Notes: generated by a model not told the origin, from the sequence alone. A DNA stretch of 64,000 nucleotides from Stereum hirsutum FP-91666 SS1 (GCF_000264905.1 NW_006763133.1:2428329-2492328), one strand, 5' to 3'; shown: positions 35,246 through 48,400, numbered from the stretch's first letter. Numbers and translations are program-made.

Positions 35246-36876
35246 TCACCGTTTGCCTTTCAGCTTAGGCTTTTTAGCTGGAGGTGGCCGCCTCTCGGGC
35301 TCATCGTCGCTGTCGTCTTCGTCTGAACCTGTGGCGGCCTCATTTTCACTCCCTTCTCCTTCGCTGATCTCTTCCTCGTCGTCCCAATTGTCGTCATCCT
35401 CATGACCGTCCTCACGGTCCTCATCTCCCTCCATATCCCCATCCTCTTGCTCTTCCTCCTCGCCCTTGCCCTTACCCTTGTCCGCCAACGCCTTCTTCCT
35501 CTGCACATTCTTCTCCTGCTCCTCTCTCCTCTCCCTTCTCAACTTCTCCTTGGCAGCATGTTCTGCCTTTTGTGCCTTGGTCTCGGCCTTGGACTTTTTA
35601 ACTACAAACCGCAAAAGCAAAATGACAATCAGCAAACCATTTCACTTAATACGAACCCAACCGGAAGGCCAACTCACCAAACTCATGGAAGATAACACTT
35701 CCTTCCTTCCCAGGCATCCCCTCCGCGATCTTAACAAGCCTCAACTCCATCCTCGGCCCGATCTCATCCAACCTCACCGCCCTCTTCGTCCCCTTCCTAT
35801 TATTCCGCCCCACATAATCGCTCGCCAAATCCACCGTCGTCTGTCCCTCCACATCCTCTCCCGCCGCACTCGACGCATCGCTCACCGCGCTCTCATATCC
35901 AGTCCCACCACCCTCCGACCCGGGTCCAGGCTCACCCTTCCTTCTCAACAAGAAATCCGCGACATCTTTCTCGTTGCCCAGATCTACTACGTCGTGCGAG
36001 GCAGAGACGCCCTCGAGGACACGACGCACGCGCTTGGAGACGCCGTAGGGTTTGACGGTGATGCGGTAGTGTCTGAAGTCGATCGTGCCGCGGTCGGGGT
36101 TGTAGGAGATGAGGACGATGCGCCGGGCGGATGAGAGGGAGAGGGAGTTGGGGGAGAGAGGGGGAAAGAGAGATTGGAAGGTTTTTAGGACGAGGGGGAG
36201 ATGTGGGGGTGTTGTTGGGGACGGTGGTGGGAAGGAGGCGAGGACGAGCTGTTTAAGTAGGATTAAGGATATTAGCACAAGATTTTTGACTGAGTTGAAC
36301 AAGAAAAATGGAACACTTTTCCAAGGGGGTAGAAAGAAAGAGAAACGCACCAAAGGGGGACTCAGATACTCCACCATACTGACGCTCTTACTCCTCCTCA
36401 TGGAGTTCTGCACATCCTTCACGAGACTGTACCTCTCGATCCTGAAACTGAGCGTCGGCCCATTCGAGAGCCTGACGATCCTCAGCGACGGAGCGACGTC
36501 CGTAAGTGTGAACGCGAGCAGATGCGTCACTTGGAGCGCAGGGGCCATAGTTAAGAAATCTTTCAGCTTGTTTCGGGCCCGTTCCTTCACTTGCGAGAAA
36601 AATTGAGACCCAAGTCAGCATGCGCCTCCCTCTCTTCATCTCATGACCACTATCACGGCCACTGTGATTGCTGTAGACTAAGAAAGAAAAGATGCCGACC
36701 TTCAAGCGACTCGCCGTATTCGGCTCCATCACTTTCCTCACATCCCTCACGAGCTGCGTGAGCGAAGTGCCGACCTGCCCGTGCTTGATCACGAACGACT
36801 TTGGCGCGTTGGACGATTCGGCGCCAGAGGCTGGTCCACCCTTCAAGTGCGTGCGATTTTTACGTTTCCGAGCCAT
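35246..36876 (-). CDS. SSF1: Brix-domain ribosome biogenesis factor Ssf1/Peter Pan
   Basis: The start MARKRKNRTHLKGGP leads to PKSFVIKHGQVGTSLTQLVR and DVRKVMEPNTASRLK. The second exon reads VKERARNKLKDFLTMAPALQ and VTHLLAFTLTDVAPSLRIVR. The sigma70-like motif follows: PTLSFRIERYSLVKDV, then a short helix RRSKSVSMVEYLSPPL. Further Brix-domain parts are LSSARRIVLISYNPDRGTID and FRHYRITVKPYGVSKRVRRV. An acidic insertion follows, then GPRMELRLVKIAEGMPGKEG, VIFHEF, and a Lys/Glu/Asp-rich tail ending KKPKLKGKR (nuclear/nucleolar signal). The tail has a long alternating acidic run around 35330-35450. It acts in 27S pre-rRNA processing for the 60S subunit. The ATG at 36876 starts the conserved basic N terminus. 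Confidence 0.93.
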
Positions 36877-37464
36877 TGCTTCTGAGCCCTGTACTTGTAG
36901 AGAAGATAGTAGGCAGCGGGAGAAGGGAAGGAAACGAAGAGGGAAACGGAAGAGGAGATCGTAGACGCTTGGAGAACTTCAAGCCAGTTCGCCAAAATAA
37001 TTTCAAATTCGAGAACTTTTTACCGATCAACTTTGTTGGTGCCACAGTGGCGGGCTCTTGGTCTAAACTTCCGGTCATATTTTACAAACTTATCTCCCTT
37101 TGCTTAGTCGTAAACCCTACGGGCTTCAAATCTCAACGTCCAGCCTCCACTCAACTTGAATTATAATTTTGTGGCCGTTTGATCAACGTTCAATTAAATA
37201 CGCCAGAAATAAACCGTACTAGCGGAGGCTTTGAGTACCTAAACCACACAAAACAGCAGGTAAGAACATCCTAAGTACGTAGCGATTCGGAACCTCTCTC
37301 CTTTATGACTGTCCTACGTACTCTGCTGCGTGCGCGAAAACGGAACGATAAACTCTCCACGAACCCTCAAACCGGCGGATCAATATCCTGTCCCCCACAC
37401 TCTTGCTTGCCCCTCGGCCCGATTGATGCTTTATCCAATATGTATTCCACAGTGGCACAATAGC
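36877..37464. other. Intergenic region upstream of SSF1
   Basis: About 590 bp between two minus-strand genes. It should hold the SSF1 promoter and the 3' UTR of the DUF6535 gene. No coding feature supported. Confidence 0.5.
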
Positions 37465-40354
37465 TCATTCGTTTGCGCTATCCTGTTCCCTGGCATTTTG
37501 ACTCTGATTGGGAGGTGGGGGTTTGTAGTATTCGAAACCAATGGACTCCATCGATGTGGCGGCGAGAGTCAGGTGCCCGAAGTCGATCGGGTGTTCTACA
37601 GTAATTGGGTCATAGAAGGAAGGTGAGCTATCCAACGCATGGGACAGAATTGTATCAACAATGGGTATGATATTTCTCGACCACATGGTCCGCACAGAAG
37701 GACTCTCCCATTTCCATAGTTTGTACTCATCGATATGTTCCATGTCCAACAGTGTTGGACTCGTGTTGTAGTCTGCTATCCCAACGCGAATCGTGCTGCT
37801 CACCCAGAGTATGCAGAATGTCAACGCCTCTCGTGTGGATTTATCAGAGGACCATTCAGGATGCTGAGACGTAAATCCTGTAATGATTGACAGTAAGGAC
37901 CAACAAAATCAGTCTATTTGTCTACCAGTTGATGTTTTCATCTCAATGTTCATGAAAAGGTCATCCTGCTGGACACTGTGCAATGGTTGACGATAGAGTA
38001 TGGCATATAAAGCAGTGACGACTGAACTTGCAAGCACTGATATTGGCCGAGGATCATGCAGTTGCTCACCCAGGATAAGGAGAAGCTTAAGGTGACTGTC
38101 AAGCCCCTGAAATGGTCGTAGTACTATGTTCTCTACCGAGAAGTTGTATCTGACTCTGTTGAGAGAATGTTCATTGAGAGCAACACTCTGGCCCACAGTG
38201 TCCCAGTTGATCCCACGCAATATCATCACCACATATCGCACAAAAACCCATAGCTGAGCACTTTCTCGGGCTCTGAACTCTAGGCTTGTTAATAACACTT
38301 CATATGCCTCCGATGAGGCACTCTTTACTAGAAAATGCTTTGAATGAGAACTTTGCCCGTCAGAGAATGTGCCAACATACATAGCTTTGAGAGTATGGCA
38401 TAATGCAGATACATGATGGGAACCTAAGAGGTGCTGGTGCTGATTCAACAGAGATATTGTTTGATCAACAGGCGACTGTTTCGCAGTCACACGGTGGCAA
38501 TCTTTAATCCAGTAGATTACCGAGTCGGCACCAAAAGATGCTACCTTTGTCAATGCCCTTGACATTCGCTCAAGATGAAGGATCGAAGTGACAATGTGCT
38601 CGTCCTCGATAGGATTTGAAACCAGCGCTGAGGTATGTTCAAGGGCTGACAGCCAGTGAAAAACAACATCACGAGACTGATATGAAAGATGACAAGCAAT
38701 GTATGCAGTCGACTCTTGGTCAAATCCAGAAAATGACTGATATACAACGTCAGTGACCGAAGACTTTGTGGTAGTTTCCGATAACCAGAACATAGCATTG
38801 GCGGTGAGACGCAATATCTGGAATGAGTTTGCTTGAACAATGACCCGTTCACGTTGTTTCAAGTTATTCGATGAGAGAACCAGCCGGTATTGAATGCGAA
38901 AAGGTGACAGCGACAGGGATCGCTGCATAGTATGGATATGACACCAATAGTAGGCAGCATGATAGAAGGGGCGGGCGGCAGACGTGTAAACACAGATAGC
39001 AGTGATCCTCAGGAGCGCTCCCAAAACACGTAGATGGTTGGAAAGAGGGGTGCGATATGGACATGCCAAATATATGATGGGCATGATAGTCGAAAACACG
39101 TAGGCTATGTATGTGAGACCAGCGACAATGGCCACCACTGAGCTGATCACCGTGTTTGATGCGACCAGAAAAATGACAAGGCCCGCGAAGAACAGCAGTA
39201 ACGACGCATGCAGAAAGAAGGGCAAGATTCCGACAATTTCGCGCACGTACCATGTCCCGACACCCTCGAAGCACATCTGTCGAAGGAGAGCACGTTCTTT
39301 AAGTGGCCCAGAGATAGCGGATGTGTAGTTCTGTGCCCATTGTTTGACCAAGATGCAAAACAATGCCGTGGAGAGACTTAGGGCCAGACTCATGAACCAG
39401 AACCCGTTCACGACACGATCAGATATAGCCGATGTGAAGGTTACGGTGGTGTTCAGTGGAGACACCGGAACATCACTCGCAGGAAGCCCTTGAGCTGCAG
39501 CGCGCTGTAACGCGACGAGCTCTGTGAGAAGCGACGCAGACGTCGGCGTGTAGTCGGGCTGTAGGTTTGGGCCACAAAGGTCGTGACGACGGCGGAAAAC
39601 AGACCGGCCTACACAACCCATTCAGCCGCGCAGTCGTGGTAGTTTGGAGGTAGTCAAAAAGATACATACGAAAACGAGAAGCATATCGACGGTGTCTTTC
39701 CACCCCTCGACCATCTCGTGGTCATACGCGTCTGCCTCATCAATGTATCCTCTCCAGACGCGAGCATTGGGACCAGCTTCCTCGCCATAGGGGTCGGGCT
39801 CGTATTTCGCCTCGTAGTCGTCGTCGATATATCCTCGCAGAAGAGAAATTGTGAGCACAAACACGTCCAACACCAAACTGATCGAAAAAAGCATACCATA
39901 ATTTCCTGCATTTTGCGAAGTCCGAAGAACGGTTTTGTAGACTGTCTATGACCGCCTGCCGTGCTGCGGGGCAAAGGTTGAGAGGGCTCATGCTCCATTG
40001 GAGAGGATGTCCTTCCTAAATCAAGAGCCGCTTTGTTCGATGCAATCAGCTCACGTGCATCAGTGTCTCGCGCACTGGCATCAGACCCTGAGGCAGCTTC
40101 GAGGACGAAGAGGCGCCCATAGGCATATTCACGTCAGTAGCATTGGTCTCAGCGCCGCCATGGACGACAATTTCTTCAAGAACGGGTTCATCTCTCGCGA
40201 CAGAGCGAACATGATTACCAGATTGGGCAGGCGCGCTGTGCTCGCTCTCGGTAGGGCTCGCAGGTTGTAATGCCTGTAGCTCAATATCGGCGACAGTTAT
40301 GCCATCCGAAGGACGGTCTAACGGTCCGGAAGGTGCATCCTGTGTCACGTCCAT
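37465..40354 (-). CDS. DUF6535-family membrane protein, possible frameshift
   Basis: The conserved block is split as QSTKPFFGLRKMQEIM, AKYEPDPYGEEAGPNARVW, RGYIDEADAYDHEMVEGWKD and TVDMLLVF, then a 39609 acceptor opening AGLFSAVVTTFVAQTYS. The large downstream exon reads NLQPDYTPTSASLLTELVAL and carries helices VNGFWFMSLALSLSTALFCI, ASLLLFFAGLVIFLVA and VVAIVAGLTYIAYVFSTIMP. A final intron at about 37938 joins TST to GFTSQHPEWSS and the gene ends PNQSQNAREQDSANE. DUF6535 proteins are a basidiomycete-expanded membrane family of unknown function. AGLFSAVVTTFVAQTY and NLQPDYTP lie in different frames with no intron between. The extreme N terminus (ATG at 40354 or 40540) is uncertain; reading further upstream gives an acidic Ser/Ala-rich arm. 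Confidence 0.6.
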
Positions 40355-40540
40355 GTTGAGCTGAGGACAGACTGAGTCTGAAGAGTATAAAGCGAACAAG
40401 TCGAGAAGATCGTGGAGGTCAAGAGCACAGGTCGCCTGGGCGTCAAAGTGTCCCTGCATCAGAATGTGTACCGGAATGGAAGCCGATTTATCGGTTCCAT
40501 GTGGCGCAAAGACGATCAAGTTACTGGGCCACAGAGTCAT

Positions 40541-41672
40541 TGCGAGCCAACTCCGAAGAGGCTCGATCGGTCAACATAGTCTTCCATCAAAAATCAGGTC
40601 GGACGAAGTCACAATTCGACGACACAATTCAACGTAAGTCAGCAACAGTACTGATTGAACTGAAAAGACAAGAACCACAAAAAATGTTCAGCAGGGGCTC
40701 GAAACTTTTACTCGTAAGTACCGTATGTACTTGAGTATATGAACGAAAAAGCCCAGTCTGTCGGAGTAGACAAGCGAGCGAAAGACGCTGGGACAAACGA
40801 AAATATCAAGACCGAGAGAGGGTGGAAGTGACCGGGAGAGTCCAAAATCCGAATCAGTACTCAAAAACAAGTGGTATGGACAGGAGCACAGACAAACAGA
40901 CGACGGCCAGACAGTAGTAAAGAGTGTGTTTGGGATGCATGAAGGACTTGTAACAAGACGGACGGGTTCAGTCGACACAAACAGCGCTAGCAGTAGAGAC
41001 ATTATAAGACAACCAACAAGAACCAGAGAGCCAAAAGGGAGATTCAAATAGATAGATAGGTTAGTCAGACGGACGGATGATCAGATGAGAAGGACAACGG
41101 CAACGATCGAAAGAAAGAAACGAGGGAAATCACGGGCGAGAACTGGGCTACACTGGTCGGTATATGGATAATGAGGGGACGCTGGTATGAACTGGAACTA
41201 GAACAAGATGATGATGGTGATGTGTGTATATGTATATGTTGCGATCGTTCTGTTAGAAATGACTGGGCAGGAAAAGAGCACAATTGGTTGGTAGATACAG
41301 CTCCTTAGGAAACAGGATTCCAAAATACGATGAGTGAAGAAGACAAACGATTAGGGAGGGTGAGCGAACGTGGTCCGAACCAAGGAGATGGGCTATTTGT
41401 ATAGAGCGAGAACCTAGAAGATGAGAGACGGTAGGAGGGCAGGGTGTGTACGATAGAGCTGGGGAGACGCGAGAAAGAGACCGAATGAGAAGCACAGACA
41501 ATAGGCAGACAAGCGAGAGTAGATGACGATTATAACTAGTTAGTGAGCGAATGTGCAAAGCAGAGCAATATATGGACCCAATAAATAGAGCCAGAGGGAA
41601 AAGCAAAGGAACAACGAGGGATATCAAAATAGCTACAAGAGGGATGCGATGTTGGCGGTCCCGAAAAAAAAA
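40541..41672. other. Intergenic region, C/T-rich on the minus strand
   Basis: This is the promoter side of the DUF6535 gene and the 3' flank of PKA. On the minus strand it is strongly C/T-rich (open frames there read as Ser/Pro/Leu/Phe runs), consistent with a long 3' UTR of the kinase gene rather than coding sequence. No gene called. Confidence 0.55.
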
Positions 41673-43143
41673 TCAGAATTCGCCAAACTGGAAGCCAATC
41701 ATGTCGAAGCGTTCATGCAACGGTGGATTCCTCTCCTCTCGGAGAAGACCAGGGACGTCTTCGGGTGGTGGGAGGGGTAGACGGGTGAAGTATCGTGTAT
41801 CGTCCAACGATGTGACTTGGGGGACGATGGGAGCCTGTGAGACGAAGATAAATCAGTCCAAGAGAACGGGATGATATGTTCACTGCGAACGCACTCGGAT
41901 ATCTCGACGCTCCAAGGCATCCCAATCTACCCCACGGAACCACATGTGCTCCAAAACGTCCTGTGGCCCCGCGATCAGATTCCCAAGTCGCTTGCTGCGA
42001 TCAGGATGTAAAAATCCCTTGATCAGATCTCTTGAAAGTGGGTCCATCTCCTTGGGCCAGTGCACTTTGCCCTTTAGGATCTTCTCGTAGATACCGTACG
42101 CGTTCTCATCAAAGAACGGTGGATAGCCAACCATCATCTCGTACGCCAAAATGCCGCATGCCCACCAGTCCGCAGGTTTTCCGTGTCCATCGGACTGGAT
42201 GATCTCGGGAGCTAGGTATTCGGGGGTGCCACACAACGTCCAAGTACGGTCATCGACGATCTTTGCAAATCCAAAGTCGGTGAGTCGGAGGTAACCGCGC
42301 GAGTCGAGGAGGAGGTTCTCTGGCTTGAGGTCGCGATAGATGATGTTGAAGGAATGTAGGTACTTGAGTGCAAGGACAATGGTGGCGAGGTAGAAGCGGG
42401 TGACATCCGCTGTGAAGCGACCAGCACGACGGAGATGGGTGAACAGCTCGCCACCAGGAACGTAGGACAGGAGCATGTAGATGTTGAGGCTGTCCTGGAA
42501 CGTGGCATACAGGTCGACGATGAAGGGATGACGGACGCGGGATAGAATATGTCTCTCCGCCTTCACATGTTCGACCTGGCGGAGACGGATGACTTCTGTT
42601 TTGCGAAGAACTTTCATCGCGAAGCAATTTGTGGCGCGAGCGTCACTGGGTGCGGTGCGGAGCCGGACAAGGAGGACGCGACCGAAGGTACCAGTACCTA
42701 CCAAAAGGGAATGAGATGTGACAAAAGATCGTGTGTGACGGAATGAACGCACCTAGTGTCCCCTTGACCTCGAAGTCGGTCAACTTCAAATAGGGATGTA
42801 TGTGCTCCTGCTCGTTCTCCAATTTACGAAGGGGAGGTCTCGGAGGGGAGTGAGGGGCCAGATTAGATCCGTCATCGCTCTCCATGTAGGCGTCCGTGCC
42901 TTCTGCATCGGATTGGACGGGAATGACGGGGCGCTGGTCTGGCTGACCATCCTCCGACTCGGCTTCATCAGTGGGTATGTCACTAGATGCGGGCGTCATG
43001 GGAGGTGTGATGGGCGCATCTCCTGCTACGGCTGTGTTGTCTCTTGGAGAGGAGGGGAAGGAGAGCATCGTGCGTTTTCCGGATGTAGAGTTGGTGGGGA
43101 GGGAGGATGAGCGACCGGCAGCAGCGAAGGGAGAAGGGTCCAT
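41673..43143 (-). CDS. PKA1: cAMP-dependent protein kinase catalytic subunit
   Basis: An N-terminal arm of about 120 residues rich in Pro, Ser and acidic residues precedes LTDFEVKGTLGTGTFGRVLL (glycine loop, spliced near 42690-42760). The kinase domain follows: FAMKVLRKTEV (VAIK-type Lys), HVKAERHILSRVRHPFIV, IYRDLKPENLLLD (catalytic loop), LTDFGFAKIV, TWTLCGTPEYLAPE (activation-loop Thr). Next are ADWWACGILAYEMMVGYPPF, HWPKEMDPLSRDLIKGFL and DRSKRLGN. The final exon adds VPQVTSLDDTRYFTRLP and ends GFQFGEF, so the C terminus is the F-x-x-F-COOH hydrophobic motif of PKA. It phosphorylates substrates when released by cAMP from its regulatory subunit. Fungal relatives control growth, carbon sensing and mating. 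It is head-to-head with the cytochrome b561 gene. Confidence 0.95.
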
Positions 43144-43837
43144 TGAATATTTATTAGGATGGTCGAAAGACCGGGCCGTAAAAGGAGAACAAAGTGTAGG
43201 GGTGAGAATGTCAGGCGCCTAGCGACAGAAGAAACGAGATGTCACTGTCAGTTGAGAAGAGAAGACAAAGCAGGGGCTAAAGGTCGGAGATCGGTGGGCA
43301 CCTGCTAACTCAAGCGCAAACGGGATCGTCGCTACGAGCCGGGCGCGAGGGCAACTGTCGGGAGGGGCGCAACGGCGACGACGACGGCGACGGGCAGAGC
43401 GAGGCTGCGCTGCAGCTGGATGGAGGATGTGGGCGAGAGCAAGGAGACGTCGCGAAGAAGTCTGGTAGAGATCTATTGCTTGTCCGCTTCGTCGGCCTCC
43501 CAATTCGCCACGTGCGCCACTACCATCCGCCACCCGTTGAGGTCTTATATTGACATCGACAAAACCAAGTCGACGGTCGTTGCCAACCCGAGTTCAGACG
43601 ACATATTCCTCGTACTTATATTATACATGCCTAATAGCGACTGTTTATACCCTTGCGAATGCCGCATCTGCCAGCCAACGGAGTCGGAAGAGAGGCAAAG
43701 ATGCGATTACTGACAGTGACAGCGTCTCGCGAATCGAATGATTCCCATAGGGGGCCACATCAATTGCTCATCCCCCTCGCCATAAGCGCGAACACACGTC
43801 CTTTCCGTTCCCCATCCACGGTATCTAATCCGCCGCC
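43144..43837. promoter_or_regulatory. Shared 5' region PKA / cytochrome b561
   Basis: There are 694 bp between divergent ATGs. Arg-rich minus-strand frames near 43220-43530 are not supported as coding. Long leaders are typical for fungal signalling kinases, but none can be delimited here. Confidence 0.45.
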
Positions 43838-45060
43838 ATGCCCTCCCCGCGCGAAGAGCGTCGCGAGTCTCAGGCTCCCTACTACCCTGTCTCCAGCGAC
43901 CCCAACGCGCCAGAGACAGAGCCCCTGACCGGTCCCACATCTGACGCCACAAACGACAACGGTGCGATGGGTAACGAGGAACAAATGTTCGTCAAACCTG
44001 AAGCGAGACGAGGAGACCAAACCGCCTTGATTGCTGCTATTGTAAGTTCCTTGCCTAAGGGTCGTTCATCTCGTCACCGCCTTCGATATGTTTACACCGA
44101 GTCCTAGGTGTCCGCAGGAGTATGTGTCTGCAAGGATTTCCTTGTATTCTAAGGATTTACCACTCGACTTGCTAGGTGCTCGTTCTCTTTACGTGGGCAA
44201 TTGTCTTCTACAATGACCCCATCGCACTCGGCTGGTTCAGCTACCACCCCATGCTCCAAACACTTGCGATCTTCGCCTTCACTATAGGTCTGTCAGACTA
44301 CTCCTCACTTCTCCCGCTAATAAGACGCCACACCTATCATTCATCCCTCCGTTCATCAACTCATTCTTCATGTCCACTCGCAGGCATCCTCTCGCTCCAA
44401 CCAACATCCCAGCCGCGCACAAAAGCCGCAGGTCTAAAGCGTCACCAACTCGCCATGATCCTCGGCCTAATCTCCATCGTCCTCGGCACCTCCGCCATGT
44501 TATACACCAAAGCGTCCCACAACGCTCCCCATTTCACCACCTGGCATGGCGTAAGACTCCTCATCTCTCATCTCGTATTCCTTATTTAGCCCTGGAGGTT
44601 CCATTCATCGAGTCTTGACGTTTCTGACGCTCTGACGTGTTCAAATTAGCTCTTTGGCATCATTTCATTCGTCTGGTTGATCGCCCAGTTCAGCATAGGC
44701 GCCGCGAGCGTCTGGTTCGATGGCAAGCTTTTCGGTGGCGGGATGCGGGCCAAACTCGTATATAAATACCATAGGCACGTTTTCGCTGATCCATCCCTCA
44801 CTCTCGCTCGCCACGTCACCTTCTCCCTCGCTCTAGTCCAGATTATCACTAACCGCTCAAACCTGGGATTATATAGGCTTTCGGGATACATCATCATCCC
44901 CCTCACGCTCCTCACCGTCAACTTTGCAGGCGCGTACGCGGACTGGGTCATCGGTGGCAGCGCATATATCGTTCGATTAATCGCATACACCATCGCGCCT
45001 GTCGTCTTGCTCGTAGCGCTCTACGTGCGCGTGAGACCCTCGAAGATGAAGTTCTTCTGA
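43838..45060 (+). CDS. Cytochrome b561-family transmembrane protein
   Basis: After a hydrophilic N terminus (MPSPREERRESQAPYYPVSS) and QTALIAAI comes helix VLVLFTWAIVFY. The four haem-ligating histidines of the family are all visible in order: WFSYHPMLQTL, LKRHQLAMILGL, HFTTWHG joined to LFGIISFVWLI, and VYKYHR joined to LSGYIIIPLTLL. Five or six helices are predicted, ending TIAPVVLLVALYVRV and a basic tail RPSKMKFF. Introns separate the His motifs. Members carry electrons across membranes, for example from ascorbate to ferric iron or monodehydroascorbate. The closest group is the single-domain CYB561D2-like family. Location (vacuole, ER or plasma membrane) is not evident. Confidence 0.88.
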
Positions 45061-45434
45061 GAGTGTTTGGGCTGGGTTAGGTTCAAGGACTGTTGCGGAA
45101 TTTTCTTGGTACTTATAGTACTTATTTCTTGGTAGTATGTCGTGGGGCCCTTGCTTGTATGATTAGCTGTCCTATGGGTTACATGTAGAAGGTGCCATGC
45201 ACGGTGATTTCTTGGAACAAAACATTATGTTTGTGAGAAGCCTTCGTTCCGATTCAAGAAAGAAAAATTAAGGTACTACTGCGCTGGTATCAAATCACTA
45301 TTACTACGCTATGACAGTCCGGCCACAACAAACATACTTACGCCACACCGCCACTCCGGCCGACCACTGACGACGTCTCGTTACCCCACCCGCATCCTCA
45401 ACGCCATGAATTAAATCATATTCGTCTAGCGTGC
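45061..45434. other. Intergenic region between convergent genes
   Basis: 374 bp between the stop codons of the cytochrome b561 and GEA genes. Nothing else seen. Confidence 0.55.
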
Positions 45435-48400
45435 TCAAGCCGCAACCTCTTGTGGAGGATGTGATCCCTCCACATGCTGATGCTCGCCCGCAGGTTGTGC
45501 CACAGGTTCAGGCTCAGGCGTGGGAACAACACTCTCCACCAGTCCCGGCAAGAACCTCTCCATCCTCTCCCTCGTGACCTCCCAAAGCTGTTTCTGCTGC
45601 TCGTTCCGCGTGTCTTCCGGTGTCGCAGGCCGAGGGACAAGCATGCCCGCTGCGTTCATGACGAGGACGACGTTCTTGAGGGATTCTTGGACGGCTTCGG
45701 ACTATTCGTGATGTGGCGTGGCGCGGCATGTTAGCACAACCCAGAACAGGATGAGTGTGCCAGAGAGGGGGTGGGGAGATAAGAAATAGGAAACAAAACG
45801 CACCATCTGATCCGTCCTATCCACCCCCATCAACGCGTCCATCCCATCCAACACCCTCGCCCAAAGTCCCCTCACCTCCTCCCCGTCCCTCACACCCACC
45901 ACATCCCTCACCTCAAACCTCATGAACGCCTTACAAACCACCATCGCCGCCCGCACCCTCGTCTCCGTGCCTTCCGCGCCCGCGCCCATACCGACAGCCG
46001 CGGTCGGGGCGACTTTGATGAGGTCGTCGATCATGGGGAATAGGACTTCGTCGAAGAGTTGTGCGATGTTCAGAGGCGAGTCGGATTCTTCTGGACTTAG
46101 GTGTGGGTTTGTGGAGAGTTTGGGTTCGGGGACGAGAGGACCGAGGACGGCGCGGGAGAGTTGGGAGAGGGCGGAGTGGCGGATTTCGCGGGATGCGTTC
46201 GTGGATTGGGAGGAGAGCGAGGCGAGGATCATGAGGGATTGTTGGTTGAAGCCTTTGCGCACTCGCGTCAGTATTCATGTTTTCAACTGAGGAGCTACAT
46301 AAGGAACTAGGGGAAATAGAGCGCACGTGGGTCGGATTTGTCCACCGACGTCGCATTGAGAGCCTTCAGTAGCTCGAACATCAAGTCGACAGCCTTCCGT
46401 CCACGGTCGATTACCGGTGAACTACACATTCATATCGACAAATCTTATAAGCAACCGACCCTCAAAGATAATCCAAACAAAACAAACACTCACCTAGACA
46501 CATCCGCCTTGACCTGCCTCCTCGCATGCTGTTGCTGCTGCTCCGCCTCCGCCACATAACTCGCCGCCGTCGCGAAATCGTCCAACACGGCGATCAACCC
46601 CGCCGCGTTATCGAGTGACACGGAGCGTTCGGGTCCTTCAACGATGAGGCGTTGAACGAGCTCGAAGGAAGAACGGGCGGCTTCGATGTGTGAGACGGTG
46701 GAGCGGACTAGGGCGAGGACGATGTTCCACTCGGTTGGGGAGCTACATCAGCCATCACAAAGTCGTAAGTCACGAGCGAAGTTGATATGAGTATGGCATT
46801 TAGAGGGACGATACGGACCTGACGATGTCCCGATGGTTTTGAAGGATAAGCATGAGGCCTGAAATAATCTGTTCGGCGACAGAGTTGGAGATGGTGGGTG
46901 GAAGACCTCCGAGAAGGTCAAATGATATATAGATCTGATCTCGTAGAGAAGGCTTGGAACAATACACAAGTCAGTTCATTCACTGCTGGAGATATCGATC
47001 CAACGGGAAAATTTAAACCCACCTTCGTCGCCAAGATCAAGCAGACCCGGAGTAGGGAGACCACAGCGCGCTCGATCAGGAGTATGCTGTACCTTGTCGA
47101 GGAAGACAACAGAGCAGAGATGTGCTCGAAGACGATGGGCCTGTCCTCCGCATCAGTACGCCGGGAAGAATCGAGGGACCTTAGAAGCTCACCATAATTC
47201 CTCGATGTGCTGAGGCGTCTGTCGCACGATGCTAACGATCGTCTCGAGCAAGAACACGGATGCAGGGTCATACGGAAGCGACGTTTGCGAGCCGTTCAAC
47301 TCTGCAGATGGGGTCTCGAAAGTGATGGCCATATCCTCCGAGTCTTGTTGCAGCCTCGCCACTGTCCGCTCGTGCGCAAGCGCCTCAAGCGACCGGACAG
47401 CTGCAATCAACGGGTCGAGATCTAGTTGCCTGCAAGTAGTATAGCCTTGTCAGCATTGAGTACACGTGGCGAGAACAACAAAAGGATATTGCGTACATGA
47501 TCTGACCATAAAGCTCATCTAACCGACAAGTCGTGATGCAGTCAATAGCACAGAGCGTGTTCTCGATCTCTGAGTCCGTCGCCTCTGGTACTGCGTCCGG
47601 GCTAGGCGTGTACGGCGTCATCAAATAGGATGACAACGCGGACAGAAGACCGTCGTTCCTTGGTTGAGGACGAAGGGGTTGTTGACTGCTTCCACGCAGA
47701 GGAATCATGGAGACACCGCCAAGGAAATCTTCCATTTGCAGCATGCGAGTGGGTAAGAGGGAGTGTATGAAGAGGTTTTGGAACATCTCGAATATCTATG
47801 TACGAGAGTCAGATATCAGTTAAGGAGAAAATTCTAAGACCTTTTGGCGTACCTGGGTCCACCCCTCGCGGACGGCGTTCCCGTTTCCATTGACGATATG
47901 GAACAGCACCACAGCTGCCAACTGGCCCTTGAGATTCGCGCCAAACTGAACCGACAACGTCGACACCGTGATCGATTGTCCCTCCACCTCGACAACAGGA
48001 TAGATAGGTACTTCCGTTGGCAGAGCATCAGAAAGCAGGCTGGTCGCCTGGGACAAGGATACTACGACGTAATCGAAGACATCGGGTAGGCGGAAGTGGC
48101 CAGCGAGAGTCGCGCATTGTCGGAAGCCTGCTATGGAACGCTCGATGATGTACTCGTCATCGAAGGTCATGAAGGCGTATGTGATGGCGGAGATGACAGG
48201 TTTCCAGACGGAAGTGAACATCTCCTTGTCGAAGAGATCAGAGTTGGCTATCATCAGTTGTCCTAGGAGAGACATTAGATGCTCGTTCGGCATTGAAATA
48301 ACGAAACGAGCTCTTACCTGACTGCCGTGTGCGAGTGAGCAATTCTTTCCATGCAAACTCGAAGCCCAGCTGTCCTGTGTGTTCTTCAGGCATGACTATC

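Noticed and set aside
35402..36134. Long plus-strand frames antisense to SSF1
   Set aside because: Mirror images of the acidic/basic SSF1 coding sequence with biased composition; the minus strand matches a known family.
40688..41627. Several minus-strand frames between DUF6535 and PKA
   Set aside because: Low-complexity Ser/Leu/Pro readings in a C/T-rich PKA 3' flank with no consistent splicing or conserved motif.
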